Positions 11,231-19,101 of a DNA stretch of 51,036 nucleotides are shown one piece after another. Position 1 is the first letter of the stretch, and every line of letters starts with the position of its first letter. The notes beneath the pieces were generated by a model that was not told where the DNA came from, ran no database searches, and saw only the letters and a list, made by a program, of their open reading frames with translations. Location of the stretch: positions 1 through 51,036 of the forward strand of contig JAJZUV010000022.1 in assembly GCA_021848345.1 (NCBI GenBank), in the 5' to 3' direction. Source of the DNA: Pseudomonadota bacterium (lineage in GTDB: Bacteria > Pseudomonadota > Gammaproteobacteria > Burkholderiales > Burkholderiaceae_C). Position numbers and translations under genes: made by a program.

Positions 11231-14200
11231 CTACGCCGCGCCCGGCGTTCCGGATTCGCGCACTCCCGGCGATTCGCCTTCCTGAAGCTGCTGCAGCAGC
11301 CAGCGCACGAAGGGCTGCTCGGGCGACCAGGCCGCCGGCGCGCGATGCGCGGCCGCGTGCCAGGCCTCGACCTCGTGGCCGCGCAGGCCGTTGCGGTGCA
11401 GCCATTGGGTCGCCGGGCAATCGTCCACGGGCTGCCTGGCCTGGGCGGCGTCCTGCGCCAGCGCCCAGTGCAACGCCAGCGCACCCAGCGGCCCGTGGAT
11501 GCGCTCGCGCCCCAGTCGAGGACCGCCGTTGGCCCACCACGCATGCAGTTCGGCGGCCGCCATCGGGCGCGCCAGCGCGAAACCCTGGGCCAGCGTGGCG
11601 CCCAGTTCGCGAACGGCATCCACGGTGTCGGCGTCCTGCGCTCCTTCCACGATCACCTGGCGTCCGAGTTCCGTCCCCATGCGGATCAGCGTGCCGACCA
11701 GGTTGAAGCTGAGCATGGGCGAGCGGCGCAGGTTCAGGGTCAGACTCTGGTCCACCTTGATGGTGTCGAAGGGCAGCTCGGTCAGGCGTTTGAGACTGCT
11801 GTAGCCGGAGCCCAGGTCGTCGATCGCCAGCTTCACCCCCAGCGTGGCCAGCGCCGCGATGGCGCGCGATTGCGCCGCGCGGTCCAGCTCCTCGGTCTCC
11901 AGCAGTTCCAGGGTCAGGCGCGACGGCGCCACGCCGCTGGCGCGCAGCGCCTGCTCCACCCACTCGGCGCATTGCGGATGCACCAGCGTGGTCGGCGCCA
12001 GGTTGACCGCCACCTCCAGCTCCAGCCCCTCGGAATCCCAGCGCCGCAGCCACGCCAGCGATTGCTCCAGCACCATGCGCAGCAGGCGATCCAGCTCGGC
12101 GTCCCCCAGCAAGGGCAGGAACACGCCCGGCATCACCAGCGAGCCGTCCGTACCGCGCAGCCGCGCCAGCGCCTCGACCCGCCGCACGCTTCCGTCGAGC
12201 AGGCTCACCACCGGCTGCATGTGCAATTCCAGCCCCCCGCGGAACAACGCGGCGCGGTGCGCCTGCGCCACTTCCTGGGAGGGCGCAGGCGCGGCCTTTG
12301 ACGGCATGCGGAAGGCGCGCCAGTACTGGGCCGCGCGCAGCTGCAGCAGGTTGGCGAAATAGCGCATGCGCCGCGCGTGGAACTGCTCGGGCCAGGCGCC
12401 GAACAACACCAGCACGAAGGCCGCGCCCTCCTGCTGCGCCGGCACCGGAATGGCCATCACGCTGCGCACTCCGTGCGCCTGCATGCGCTCGTGCCACAGC
12501 CCCAGGCGCGCGTCGCGCGCGTACTCGCCGGTGGTCTGGATGCGCCCGCTGCGCCAGGCGCTGCCGACCAGCCCGCGCCCGGCCGGGCTGTCGTCGTCCT
12601 GGCGAACCTGGTAGCGCCCTTCGCGCAGGTCGGCGCCGATCGCCTGTGCACAGGGCCCCGCGCCGGCCTCCGCCTGGAAACAACCCTGCGAGTCCGGGCG
12701 CATCAGCACGCACGCCAGCATGCCGTCGAGTTCGCCCACCGAGCGCAACAAGGCCTCCAGCGCGTCGCGCCAGGGCGTGCCCGGAAGCGGAGGCTCCTCG
12801 TCGAACACGGCGAAATAGCGTCCCACCACCCGGTCGTGGGCGAGCATCTGCCCCTGCAGGTCCTCGCGCAGCCTGGCCTCGGCGATCTGCGCCAGTTCGT
12901 AGCGCGTGCGCGCCATCACGCTGGCGGCGCGCAGGCGCGATGCCAGTTCCTCCTGCACCAGCGCGGTACCGCGCGCCACGAAGGCCGGCCCCAGTCCGAC
13001 GAGCGCGCGCGCCCTTCCGCGTTGCGCCGCGCGGCTCGCCACCTCCTCGGGCTGCGCCTGCGGCCCGAGCAGCCATTGCACATGCCGGGCCTGCTCCACG
13101 ACCAGCTCGCGCAACGCCTCCCCGCGGGGCCTGCCCCCGGGGCGGGCCCACGCGGCCGACAGCCGCTGCTCGTAGGCGGGCGGCTCGACCAGCGCGCGCA
13201 CAGCGGCCAAGCCCAGCAGTTCGGTGGCGCGCGCGCCGAAGGGGTCGAAGTCCTGGGACGGATCGCCCGCGGCGCCGGCACTCGTGCCGAGCTGCCACCA
13301 GCGCGCGCGCTGGAGCTTGTGCGCCTTGAGCTCGTAGAGTGCGGCGTCGGCCTGGCGCAGCACCGCCTCGCCACCACCGCCGTCCGTGGGCACCAAGGCC
13401 AGGCCCAGGCTCATGCCCACCCGCACGCGCTGGCCCAGCGGCAGCACGAAGTCGTGCTCGACGGCTGCGTGAAGGCGGGACAGCACGGCGTTCAGCTGCA
13501 CCTCGTGCTCGTGCTCGTCCAGGTCCTCCAGCACCAGCACGAATTCGTCGCCGCCGAAGCGAGCCAGGAAATCCGATGCACGCATCGCGTCGCGCAGACG
13601 ACGCCCGAGCTCGCGCAGCAACGCATCGCCGGCCTCGTGCCCATGGGCGTCGTTCACCGGCTTGAAGTCATCCAGGTCCAGCATGCCGACGGCCACGCGG
13701 CTACCCGGCCTGCGGGCCCGGCGCAAGGCGCGCGGCAGGTACTGCTCCAGCGCGCGCCGGTTGGGCAGTCCCGTGAGCGCATCGTGGCGCGCCTGGAATG
13801 CGATCATGTCGCGGGCCTCGTGCAGCGCGCTGACGTCGATGACGCTCCACAGCACCCCGGGAGCGCCGTCGGGCAGTTCGATGGGCACGCCGCTGATCTC
13901 GCACACCCGCGGCCCGCCGTCGCGGCGGCGAAAACGCTGCTCCACGCGGCCGCGCAACACGCCCTGTCGGGCCTGCTCGGCAATGGCCTCGAAACGCGCG
14001 CTGTCCGGCCCCGGCTCGAACAACAGCTCGGCGGACTGCCCCAGCAACTGCTCGCGGACATGCCCGAGCATCTCGCACAGCGCCGGATTCGGGTCGCCGA
14101 TGCACCCCTGCGCGTCCAGCGTGAACATCCCCGCGGCATTCTTGTCCATCAGGCGGCGCTGGTAGGCCAGCGCGCGCTCCAGGCGCAGACGGGATTCGCG

Positions 14201-15256
14201 CTCGCGCGCGGCCAGGTCGATGCGATCCAGGCCTCGCGACAGGTTCTCCGACAGTTCCTCCAGCAATTCGCGCAGATCCTGGTCGTACACCGCAGTCTGC
14301 GCGTCGAGGATGGTCATGATCGCCCAGGTGCGGCGCTCGCGCCGGATGGGCAGCGTGGCCGCGGCGCGAAAGCCGTAGCGTCCCGCCGTCTCGCGCCAGG
14401 GGCCCAGTTCGGGCGAATCGAGGAAGTCGTCGGTGTACAGCGCCCTGCCCTCGCGCCAGGCCACACCCGCGAAACCACCCCCGTGCGGGTCCTCCGCGCG
14501 GCTGGAAATCACGATGTGCCGCAGGTACTCCGTCTGCCCGGCGCTGGCCAGGAACTCGAAGCGGCCCTGCGCGTCGGGTCGCGCCACGTACATGAGCCTC
14601 GCCCCGGCGTAGCGCACGCCGAGGGCGCAGGCCTGGCGCAGCATCGCCAGGTCGTCCGCGGCATCCGCGCTGGCCTGGCTGACGCCGGCCAGCAAGGCCC
14701 GGAAATCGGCCAGGCGGCGCAGGCGCGCCTGCGCGCGCCGCAGGCGCATGGCCGCCTGGCGGGCTTCGATCACCCGCACCGCCTGGCGGCCCAGACGCTC
14801 GAGCCCGTCGCGCTGCGCGGGGTCCAGCCGACGCGCCACGCGGTCGAGCACGCACAGGGTACCCAGCGCGTGCCCCTCGGACGTGCGCAACGGAACGCCG
14901 GCGTAAAAACGCGCATGTGGCACGCCTCGCACCAGAGGATTGTCGGCGAAACGCTCATCCTCTCGCGCATCCGCAATCTCCAGCAAGGAATCGCCGAGAA
15001 TAGTCTGAGCGCAGAAAGACCCTCCCCGCGGCGCCTCGACCAAGTCCGCGCCGTGGCGGGTCTTGAACCAGACGCGCCCGGCATCGACCAGGCTGAGCAA
15101 CGCGATCGGCGCCCCCGTGAGCTGCGCCGCCAGCGCGCCGAGATCGTCGAACACGTCCTCGGGCGCGGTATCCAGGATGTCGAGTTCCTGCAGGGCTCGC
15201 AGGCGCTGCGCCTCGGCGTCGGGCGGAGCAGCGGAAGGGACTTCGGGAACGGACAT
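11231..15256 (-). CDS. GAF-GAF-PAS-GGDEF-GAF-EAL multidomain c-di-GMP protein
   Basis: A 1341-residue cytosolic sensor. Order: GAF (about 15-165), second GAF (about 185-345), coiled linker, PAS (about 390-500), GGDEF (FGGDEF near 569, with an intact RxxD inhibitory site five residues before it), a helical domain (about 690-815), a third GAF (about 815-975) and EAL (EALAR near 1028, IDDLGSGYSSL, KVDQSL, VIVEGA). GGDEF and EAL both keep their key residues, so synthesis and hydrolysis of c-di-GMP are both possible. The C-terminal 90 residues (around 1245-1320) show LHW, DDC and AWHAAAH, resembling a CZB zinc-binding domain. The start MSVPEV is chosen because family similarity begins at once after it; no strong ribosome binding site is seen. 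Confidence 0.88.
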   Translation of the reverse strand: MSVPEVPSAAPPDAEAQRLRALQELDILDTAPEDVFDDLGALAAQLTGAPIALLSLVDAGRVWFKTRHGADLVEAPRGGSFCAQTILGDSLLEIADAREDERFADNPLVRGVPHARFYAGVPLRTSEGHALGTLCVLDRVARRLDPAQRDGLERLGRQAVRVIEARQAAMRLRRAQARLRRLADFRALLAGVSQASADAADDLAMLRQACALGVRYAGARLMYVARPDAQGRFEFLASAGQTEYLRHIVISSRAEDPHGGGFAGVAWREGRALYTDDFLDSPELGPWRETAGRYGFRAAATLPIRRERRTWAIMTILDAQTAVYDQDLRELLEELSENLSRGLDRIDLAARERESRLRLERALAYQRRLMDKNAAGMFTLDAQGCIGDPNPALCEMLGHVREQLLGQSAELLFEPGPDSARFEAIAEQARQGVLRGRVEQRFRRRDGGPRVCEISGVPIELPDGAPGVLWSVIDVSALHEARDMIAFQARHDALTGLPNRRALEQYLPRALRRARRPGSRVAVGMLDLDDFKPVNDAHGHEAGDALLRELGRRLRDAMRASDFLARFGGDEFVLVLEDLDEHEHEVQLNAVLSRLHAAVEHDFVLPLGQRVRVGMSLGLALVPTDGGGGEAVLRQADAALYELKAHKLQRARWWQLGTSAGAAGDPSQDFDPFGARATELLGLAAVRALVEPPAYEQRLSAAWARPGGRPRGEALRELVVEQARHVQWLLGPQAQPEEVASRAAQRGRARALVGLGPAFVARGTALVQEELASRLRAASVMARTRYELAQIAEARLREDLQGQMLAHDRVVGRYFAVFDEEPPLPGTPWRDALEALLRSVGELDGMLACVLMRPDSQGCFQAEAGAGPCAQAIGADLREGRYQVRQDDDSPAGRGLVGSAWRSGRIQTTGEYARDARLGLWHERMQAHGVRSVMAIPVPAQQEGAAFVLVLFGAWPEQFHARRMRYFANLLQLRAAQYWRAFRMPSKAAPAPSQEVAQAHRAALFRGGLELHMQPVVSLLDGSVRRVEALARLRGTDGSLVMPGVFLPLLGDAELDRLLRMVLEQSLAWLRRWDSEGLELEVAVNLAPTTLVHPQCAEWVEQALRASGVAPSRLTLELLETEELDRAAQSRAIAALATLGVKLAIDDLGSGYSSLKRLTELPFDTIKVDQSLTLNLRRSPMLSFNLVGTLIRMGTELGRQVIVEGAQDADTVDAVRELGATLAQGFALARPMAAAELHAWWANGGPRLGRERIHGPLGALALHWALAQDAAQARQPVDDCPATQWLHRNGLRGHEVEAWHAAAHRAPAAWSPEQPFVRWLLQQLQEGESPGVRESGTPGAA

Positions 15257-15401
15257 GGCGGCGTTGGCGGGGTGTCGGGGATTTTCGCATGCCGTCCCCT
15301 GCCGGGGACGCTGGCGCCGAGAGCAGGCCGGAAGTGCCCTGCGCTGGCGTCCGGCGGGGACACCTCGGGTAGACCCTAGCAATAAATGCGACACATTCCC
15401 T

Positions 15402-15433
15402 GCGTACCTTGCGGACATTTTTCGCAGGTACGC
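15402..15433. promoter_or_regulatory. Inverted repeat in the divergent promoter region
   Basis: GCGTACCTTGCG (15402-15413) and CGCAGGTACGC (15423-15433) pair over 11 bp with a one-base bulge and a 9-base AT-rich loop. A candidate plus-strand promoter, TTGCGG (15410-15415) with 17 bp to GCTTAT, overlaps it, so it looks like an operator between the large GGDEF/EAL gene and the 112-residue gene. Confidence 0.45.
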
Positions 15434-15517
15434 TTATGGCCTGCGGCGCATCCACCCGGCGCCCGATCATCGCCCCGCGATGTTCGGGCGGCAACATCCC
15501 CGAAGGAGGACTCCGCA

Positions 15518-15856
15518 ATGAACCACAATCCGTACGCAACCCAGAGCTACACCGATCTGCTGGGAGAACTGGAACACGCGAGGCGCTTGCTGGCCCAGGC
15601 ACGCATCGGCAGCCTGGCCCCCGCCGCCGCCGCCCAGCGCGCGATCGAAGGCATCGACGCCGTCGAGGCTTCGTGGAGCGCCTTCGGCCGCCAGCACCTG
15701 CGCGCCGCGCGCGGCGCCCTGACCGTCTTGCGCGAGGGTGAACTGCCCCACACGCCGGACTGCATCCACGCGGTGCGGGAACTCTCCGCGCTGCTGCAGG
15801 CCCACCGCGGCGCGGAACACGCGCCCTCGTGCAACCGCCATTACGCCTGGCAGTGA
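15518..15856 (+). CDS. Hypothetical 112-residue helical protein
   Basis: I do not recognise this family. It is a soluble, Ala/Arg/His-rich, mostly helical protein with no signal peptide or membrane segment. It has a single Cys pair far apart (TPDCIHAV and PSCNRHYAWQ). The start ATG 15518 has an excellent ribosome binding site, AAGGAGGA, 8 bases upstream, which is the best evidence that it is real. Its stop overlaps the likely start of pagP (GTGA at 15853), suggesting cotranslation with that outer-membrane acyltransferase. Confidence 0.65.
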   Translation: MNHNPYATQSYTDLLGELEHARRLLAQARIGSLAPAAAAQRAIEGIDAVEASWSAFGRQHLRAARGALTVLREGELPHTPDCIHAVRELSALLQAHRGAEHAPSCNRHYAWQ

Positions 15857-16449
15857 CGGCGCCCGCTGGAGCGGCGCGCCTGAAGAGTGTCCTGACGGGG
15901 GTCTGCCTGGCGGCAGTCGGTGCGACCCAGGTCTGCCACGCCGGAGTCGTGGCGGACGGCCGCGGCTGGATTTCCGAGGCCGGCTCGCACCTGGAGGACA
16001 TCTACCAGCAGGGGCAACCGGAACTGTTCGTCACCGGATACGCCTGGCACGATCCGCACACCTATACCGCGGCCAAACTCGCCACCCTGAACAGTCACGC
16101 CTGGGGTTTCGGGGCCGGCAAGCGCCTGGTCGATGCCGACGGCAACGACGAGATGGTCTACGCGATGGTGTTCTCGGATTCGCATCGCAAGCCCGAGCCG
16201 GTGGTGGGCTACGCGAAGCAATGGATCTGGCGCCCGACGCAGGGACCGATCAGCCTGGGTGCCGGGTACACGGCTGGTCTGACCTCCCGGACGGACATTC
16301 TGAACAACATTCCCTTTCCCATCGTTTTGCCCTTGTTTTCTTTGGGAATTGGTGCGATTCGCCTGTACGGAACCTTTTTGCCAAGGATCACGGACAAGTT
16401 GAATAACGGAAACGTGGCCTTCTTTTTCGCCAGTATCCAGTTTCGTTGA
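15853..16449 (+). CDS. pagP: Lipid A palmitoyltransferase PagP
   Basis: About 198 residues: a signal peptide (hydrophobic SVLTGVCLAAVGATQ, cut near CHA) followed by an 8-stranded barrel of the PagP family. The catalytic His is visible in YAWHDPH and the Asp-Ser pair in MVFSDSH. WGFGAGKRLVDADGN, GYAKQWIWRPT and PFPIVLPLFSLG match the family, and the last residue region VAFFFASIQFR is the terminal strand. It moves palmitate from phospholipid to lipid A in the outer membrane. The start is not certain: no ATG precedes the signal peptide. GTG 15853 overlaps the upstream stop; GTG 15829 is also in frame. Confidence 0.88.
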   Translation: MTAPAGAARLKSVLTGVCLAAVGATQVCHAGVVADGRGWISEAGSHLEDIYQQGQPELFVTGYAWHDPHTYTAAKLATLNSHAWGFGAGKRLVDADGNDEMVYAMVFSDSHRKPEPVVGYAKQWIWRPTQGPISLGAGYTAGLTSRTDILNNIPFPIVLPLFSLGIGAIRLYGTFLPRITDKLNNGNVAFFFASIQFR

Positions 16450-16590
16450 AAGCGACAAAATCGGAACAAATCGCCCCGAAAATTCCGTAGCGCCCTGATT
16501 CCCCCTTGGGAGTGACTGATCAAGATGCTCCCGGCTGTGCAATGTTTCACGGATCACGGCGACCCTCGCCTCTAAACTGCGAACGAGAAT

Positions 16591-16621
16591 GCCGGTGGGC
16601 GTCCAGCCGATGCCCACCGGC
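16591..16621. repeat. Perfect 10-bp inverted repeat upstream of the GGDEF gene
   Basis: GCCGGTGGGC (16591-16600) and GCCCACCGGC (16612-16621) with an 11-base loop. It lies 40 bp before the leader ORF. No U-tract follows, so it is more likely an operator or mRNA structure than a terminator. The rest of 16450-16660 holds no other recognisable element. Confidence 0.5.
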
Positions 16622-16660
16622 TCCATCCGAGCACGCGCAGTGTTGAGCGGGGGAAACGAT

Positions 16661-16705
16661 ATGAGAGTACCTGTGCAGCGCAAGCCGGGGCGGGGCGCGC
16701 CGTGA
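16661..16705 (+). CDS. 14-residue leader ORF coupled to the GGDEF gene
   Basis: ATG 16661 follows a strong site (GGGGGAAA, about 5 bases away) and encodes MRVPVQRKPGRGAP before a TGA at 16703-16705. That stop overlaps the GTG start of the GGDEF gene (16702) in a GTGA arrangement. The GGDEF gene has no ribosome binding site of its own as good as this one, so the leader probably delivers ribosomes by termination-reinitiation. The peptide itself has no recognised function. Confidence 0.45.
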   Translation: MRVPVQRKPGRGAP

Positions 16706-17880
16706 GCCATCGCCCATCCCATGAGGGAGCCCTTCCGTCCCGGGCCATCGCGGAGGACGCCGCCACGGACCAGGTGAAGTTGCTCCTGCGGGGAGTGCCC
16801 ATCAATTTCGTGGTGGGCGTGGTCTCGGCGACGGCTTGTGCATGGGTCCTTCGCGGAGTCGAATCGCCTCATGCGCTGACAGCCTGGCTCGCCGTCTATT
16901 GCGCTCTGTACCTCGTGCGCATCGGGACCTGGCTGCGTGCGCGCGCCGAGGGCGCCGTGGATCGGGCACCCTCGCGCTGGCTTCTTCGGGTCCGCCTGAG
17001 CGTGTTCGCCGTCGGTCTCGGATGGGCCATCCTCCCGGCATTGCTGTTTCCAGCCGACCCCATGCACGCATTGGCGGTCGGACTGATCGCCTGCGCGGTG
17101 TGCGGAGGCGGCATGGCCATCTACTCCGCCGATTCGGCCTCCGCCTTGCTGTTCGTGATGCCCACCGTGACCGCGGCGACCTGGCACCTGTTGCTGTCGG
17201 GGCAGACGCTGCCGCGCGAGATGGGTGTGCTCTATCTGCTCTATATCGCCTTTCTCCTGCACGCCACGCGCAGGACCCACGCGCAGTTCCAGCTCATTGC
17301 GCTGCATCGCGCGCACGCCTCGGCACAGTTGTCTCGCGACCCCCTGACCGGGCTGGGCAATCGCCTGGACCTCGAAGTCCGCCTGCAGCAAGCCCTCGCG
17401 CGCGCGCGACGCCACGGGACCGAAGTGGCACTCGGCTACATCGACCTGGATGATTTCAAGCCCGTCAACGACTCGCTGGGCCATGCCGCCGGCGACGCCC
17501 TACTGCGTCAACTCGCCGCGCGCTGGCGTGACGAGTTGCGCGCAAGCGAACTGATCGCCCGGCTGGGCGGCGACGAATTCGTGCTGCTGGTCGAGGATCT
17601 CGACCCCGAACATGCCCTGACCCAGCTCGACGCCGTGGTCGAGCGTCTGCACCGCGCCGTACAGCGCGAGTTCGAGCTCGCCGGCACGACGGCCCGCGTG
17701 GGCATGACCATCGGCGTGGCCCGCTATCCGCTGGACGGAACCGAAGCGGACACGTTGCTGCGCCATGCCGATGCGGCGATGTACCACGGGAAGAAGCACA
17801 AAGGACGCGGCAGTGCCGGCTGGTGGCCCACGCGCGCGCAGGCCGGAGCGTCCAGGGCTCAAGTGGCCGAGCCGGCCTGA
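16702..17880 (+). CDS. Membrane-bound GGDEF diguanylate cyclase
   Basis: A 392-residue protein with about six hydrophobic segments in residues 30-190 (for example INFVVGVVSATACAWVL, LTAWLAVYCALYLVRIG, ALAVGLIACAVCGGG), then a GGDEF domain from about 210 (RDPLTGLGNR, YIDLDDFKPVNDSLGH, RLGGDEF). The catalytic loop is intact, but the upstream inhibitory site reads RASE instead of RxxD, so product inhibition may be lost. GTG start at 16702, coupled to the leader ORF. It likely senses an unknown signal through its membrane part. Confidence 0.88.
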   Translation: MSHRPSHEGALPSRAIAEDAATDQVKLLLRGVPINFVVGVVSATACAWVLRGVESPHALTAWLAVYCALYLVRIGTWLRARAEGAVDRAPSRWLLRVRLSVFAVGLGWAILPALLFPADPMHALAVGLIACAVCGGGMAIYSADSASALLFVMPTVTAATWHLLLSGQTLPREMGVLYLLYIAFLLHATRRTHAQFQLIALHRAHASAQLSRDPLTGLGNRLDLEVRLQQALARARRHGTEVALGYIDLDDFKPVNDSLGHAAGDALLRQLAARWRDELRASELIARLGGDEFVLLVEDLDPEHALTQLDAVVERLHRAVQREFELAGTTARVGMTIGVARYPLDGTEADTLLRHADAAMYHGKKHKGRGSAGWWPTRAQAGASRAQVAEPA

Positions 17881-18038
17881 CCGCCGCAGGCGTCCGTGAC
17901 CGGGGCCGCGGCTGGCATAATGTCCCCATAACAATGCATCGACGACGTGCACGTCCGCGGATATTTCCACTGAATGTCGCACGATCTACGGGGGATACGC
18001 ACGCGGGCCGCGGCCCGCTTCATCCGGAGAATCCATCG

Positions 18039-18353
18039 ATGACCCAAGATCGCCAGAATCCGTCTTCCCTGCTGAAATCCGGGCTGCGCCTGGCCGGCGT
18101 GGTCGTGGCCGCCGCGAGCCTGTGCGCGGGCGCACAGGCCATGACCGTGTCCCAATACGGGCACGACCTGAAGAACGACGCCTCCCATGCGGGCCACGCA
18201 ATCGTGCACGCCGGCTCCGAGGCGGGCCACGGCGTGTGGCATGCCGGCAAGACGGTCGGAAAGGACGTCGCGCACGGCGTGGAGCATGGCTACCACGCCA
18301 CCAAGAAGGCCCTGAGCGACAAGAGCTCCAAGTCGTCCTCGGGCAGCAAGTAA
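18039..18353 (+). CDS. Small secreted histidine-rich protein
   Basis: A 104-residue protein with a clear signal peptide: charged start, hydrophobic SGLRLAGVVVAAASLCAGAQA, cut after AQA near residue 34. The mature 70 residues hold nine His spaced by Ala-Gly-rich segments (SHAGHAIVHAGSEAGHG, then VWHAGK), followed by a Lys/Ser tail. The spacing suggests an amphipathic helix lined with His, which could bind metal or heme in the periplasm; this is inference. The start ATG 18039 has GGAGA about 8 bases upstream. I do not recognise the family. Confidence 0.7.
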   Translation: MTQDRQNPSSLLKSGLRLAGVVVAAASLCAGAQAMTVSQYGHDLKNDASHAGHAIVHAGSEAGHGVWHAGKTVGKDVAHGVEHGYHATKKALSDKSSKSSSGSK

Positions 18354-18729
18354 GCGATCCATCCGGGCAGCCCACGCAATGTGGGTTGCCTTGCGTGGGA
18401 GAGGCTCGGCGTGAAGGGCCTGTCGCGGCTCGATTGGCTCAACCCACCGTCTTCCGACTTTTCCGCGGCGGCATCTGCCGCGCGCTGCGCAGGAATTCGC
18501 GTGCGCGTTACTCGCACCTGGAATCATTCAAAAATCCCACAAAAAATATATCCATTTCCGACCTCAAGGAACTCCGCGAATTCAGTCGTCATTATCGATT
18601 TCTCGATAAACTGAAGCCGCGAATCGACAATTCCCAGCACCACGCGATACCGAAGGAACACGCGTGGAGCAGCGGAATCGATCGACCCGCGGAAAACTTC
18701 ATCAGCGACCTCAATCCAAGGAGCGGAAA
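18354..18729. other. Intergenic region with a hairpin and an AT-rich promoter stretch
   Basis: No gene is convincing here. CCCACGCAA (18371-18379) and TTGCGTGGG (18391-18399) form a stem just after the His-rich gene and may end its transcript. From about 18525 the DNA becomes AT-rich (around 18538-18610), unlike the rest of the window, and probably carries the promoter of the KGG gene. TTATCGA-TTTC-TCGATAA (18592-18609) is a perfect inverted repeat inside it. Confidence 0.45.
18592..18609. promoter_or_regulatory. TTATCGA inverted repeat upstream of the KGG gene
   Basis: Two perfect 7-bp arms (18592-18598 and 18603-18609) separated by 4 bp in an AT-rich stretch 120 bp before the KGG gene. It is a plausible operator, but the regulator is unknown. 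Confidence 0.35.
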
Positions 18730-19101
18730 ATGGCAGAACATAACCAGCACGGCAACCACGAGACATCCAAGCGAGGCTTTGCCTCGATGAGCGAGGAGCA
18801 ACAGCGCCAGATCGCCTCCAAGGGCGGCCAGGCCTCCGGCGGCAACTTCAAGAACGATCCCGCCCGCGCGGCCGAGGCCGGCCACAAGGGCGGCCAGGTC
18901 TCCGGCGGGAACTTCAAGAACGACCCCGAGCGCGCGGCCGAAGCCGGCCACAAGGGCGGCCAGGTTTCGGGCGGGAATTTCAAGAACGACCCCGAGCGCG
19001 CGGCCGAGGCCGGCCACAAGGGCGGTCAGGTCTCCGGCGGCAACTTCAGGAACGACCCCGAGCGCGCGGCCGAAGCCGGGCATAAAGGCGGCCGGAACTG
19101 A
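18730..19101 (+). CDS. KGG-repeat general stress protein
   Basis: A 123-residue hydrophilic protein of the KGG/GsiB-YciG type. After a start ending in SEEQQRQIASKGGQASGGNFK it consists of about four near-identical 22-residue units, each with HKGGQVSGG, NFKNDPERAAEAG. Such proteins are small, disordered and usually induced by stress or in stationary phase. The ribosome binding site AAGGAG lies 7 bases before ATG 18730; the longer frame upstream lacks one. At DNA level the units are 66-bp tandem repeats (about 18835-19090). Confidence 0.88.
   Translation: MAEHNQHGNHETSKRGFASMSEEQQRQIASKGGQASGGNFKNDPARAAEAGHKGGQVSGGNFKNDPERAAEAGHKGGQVSGGNFKNDPERAAEAGHKGGQVSGGNFRNDPERAAEAGHKGGRN
18826..19090 (+). 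repeat. 66-bp tandem repeats coding the KGG units
   Basis: Four in-frame units of 66 bp differ mostly at third codon positions (for example GTCTCCGGC against GTTTCGGGC), so they are old enough to have drifted but keep the protein sequence. They are part of the KGG gene and are not a CRISPR. Confidence 0.8.

Noticed and set aside
12377..15379. A 1000-codon open frame antisense to the GGDEF/EAL gene
   Set aside because: Long shadow frames are expected opposite a high-GC gene; no domain, no ribosome binding site, and Arg/His/Gln-rich composition.
16539..16555. CCGTGAAACATTGCA on the minus strand, similar to the GTGAAATAGTTG box
   Set aside because: Only the first eight bases match well, spacing to any -10 does not fit, and no gene follows on that strand.
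16450..16660. Possible c-di-GMP riboswitch before the GGDEF gene
   Set aside because: The hairpin is present but the conserved GEMM core elements are not seen.
18592..18609. Possible third copy of the lig LysR operator
   Set aside because: TATCG and CGATA arms occur, but the spacer is 6 instead of 5 and the CTGCGCTAGCAG part is absent.
18826..19090. Tandem repeats that could suggest CRISPR or a minisatellite
   Set aside because: No spacers; the 66-bp units are in frame and code for the KGG protein repeats.
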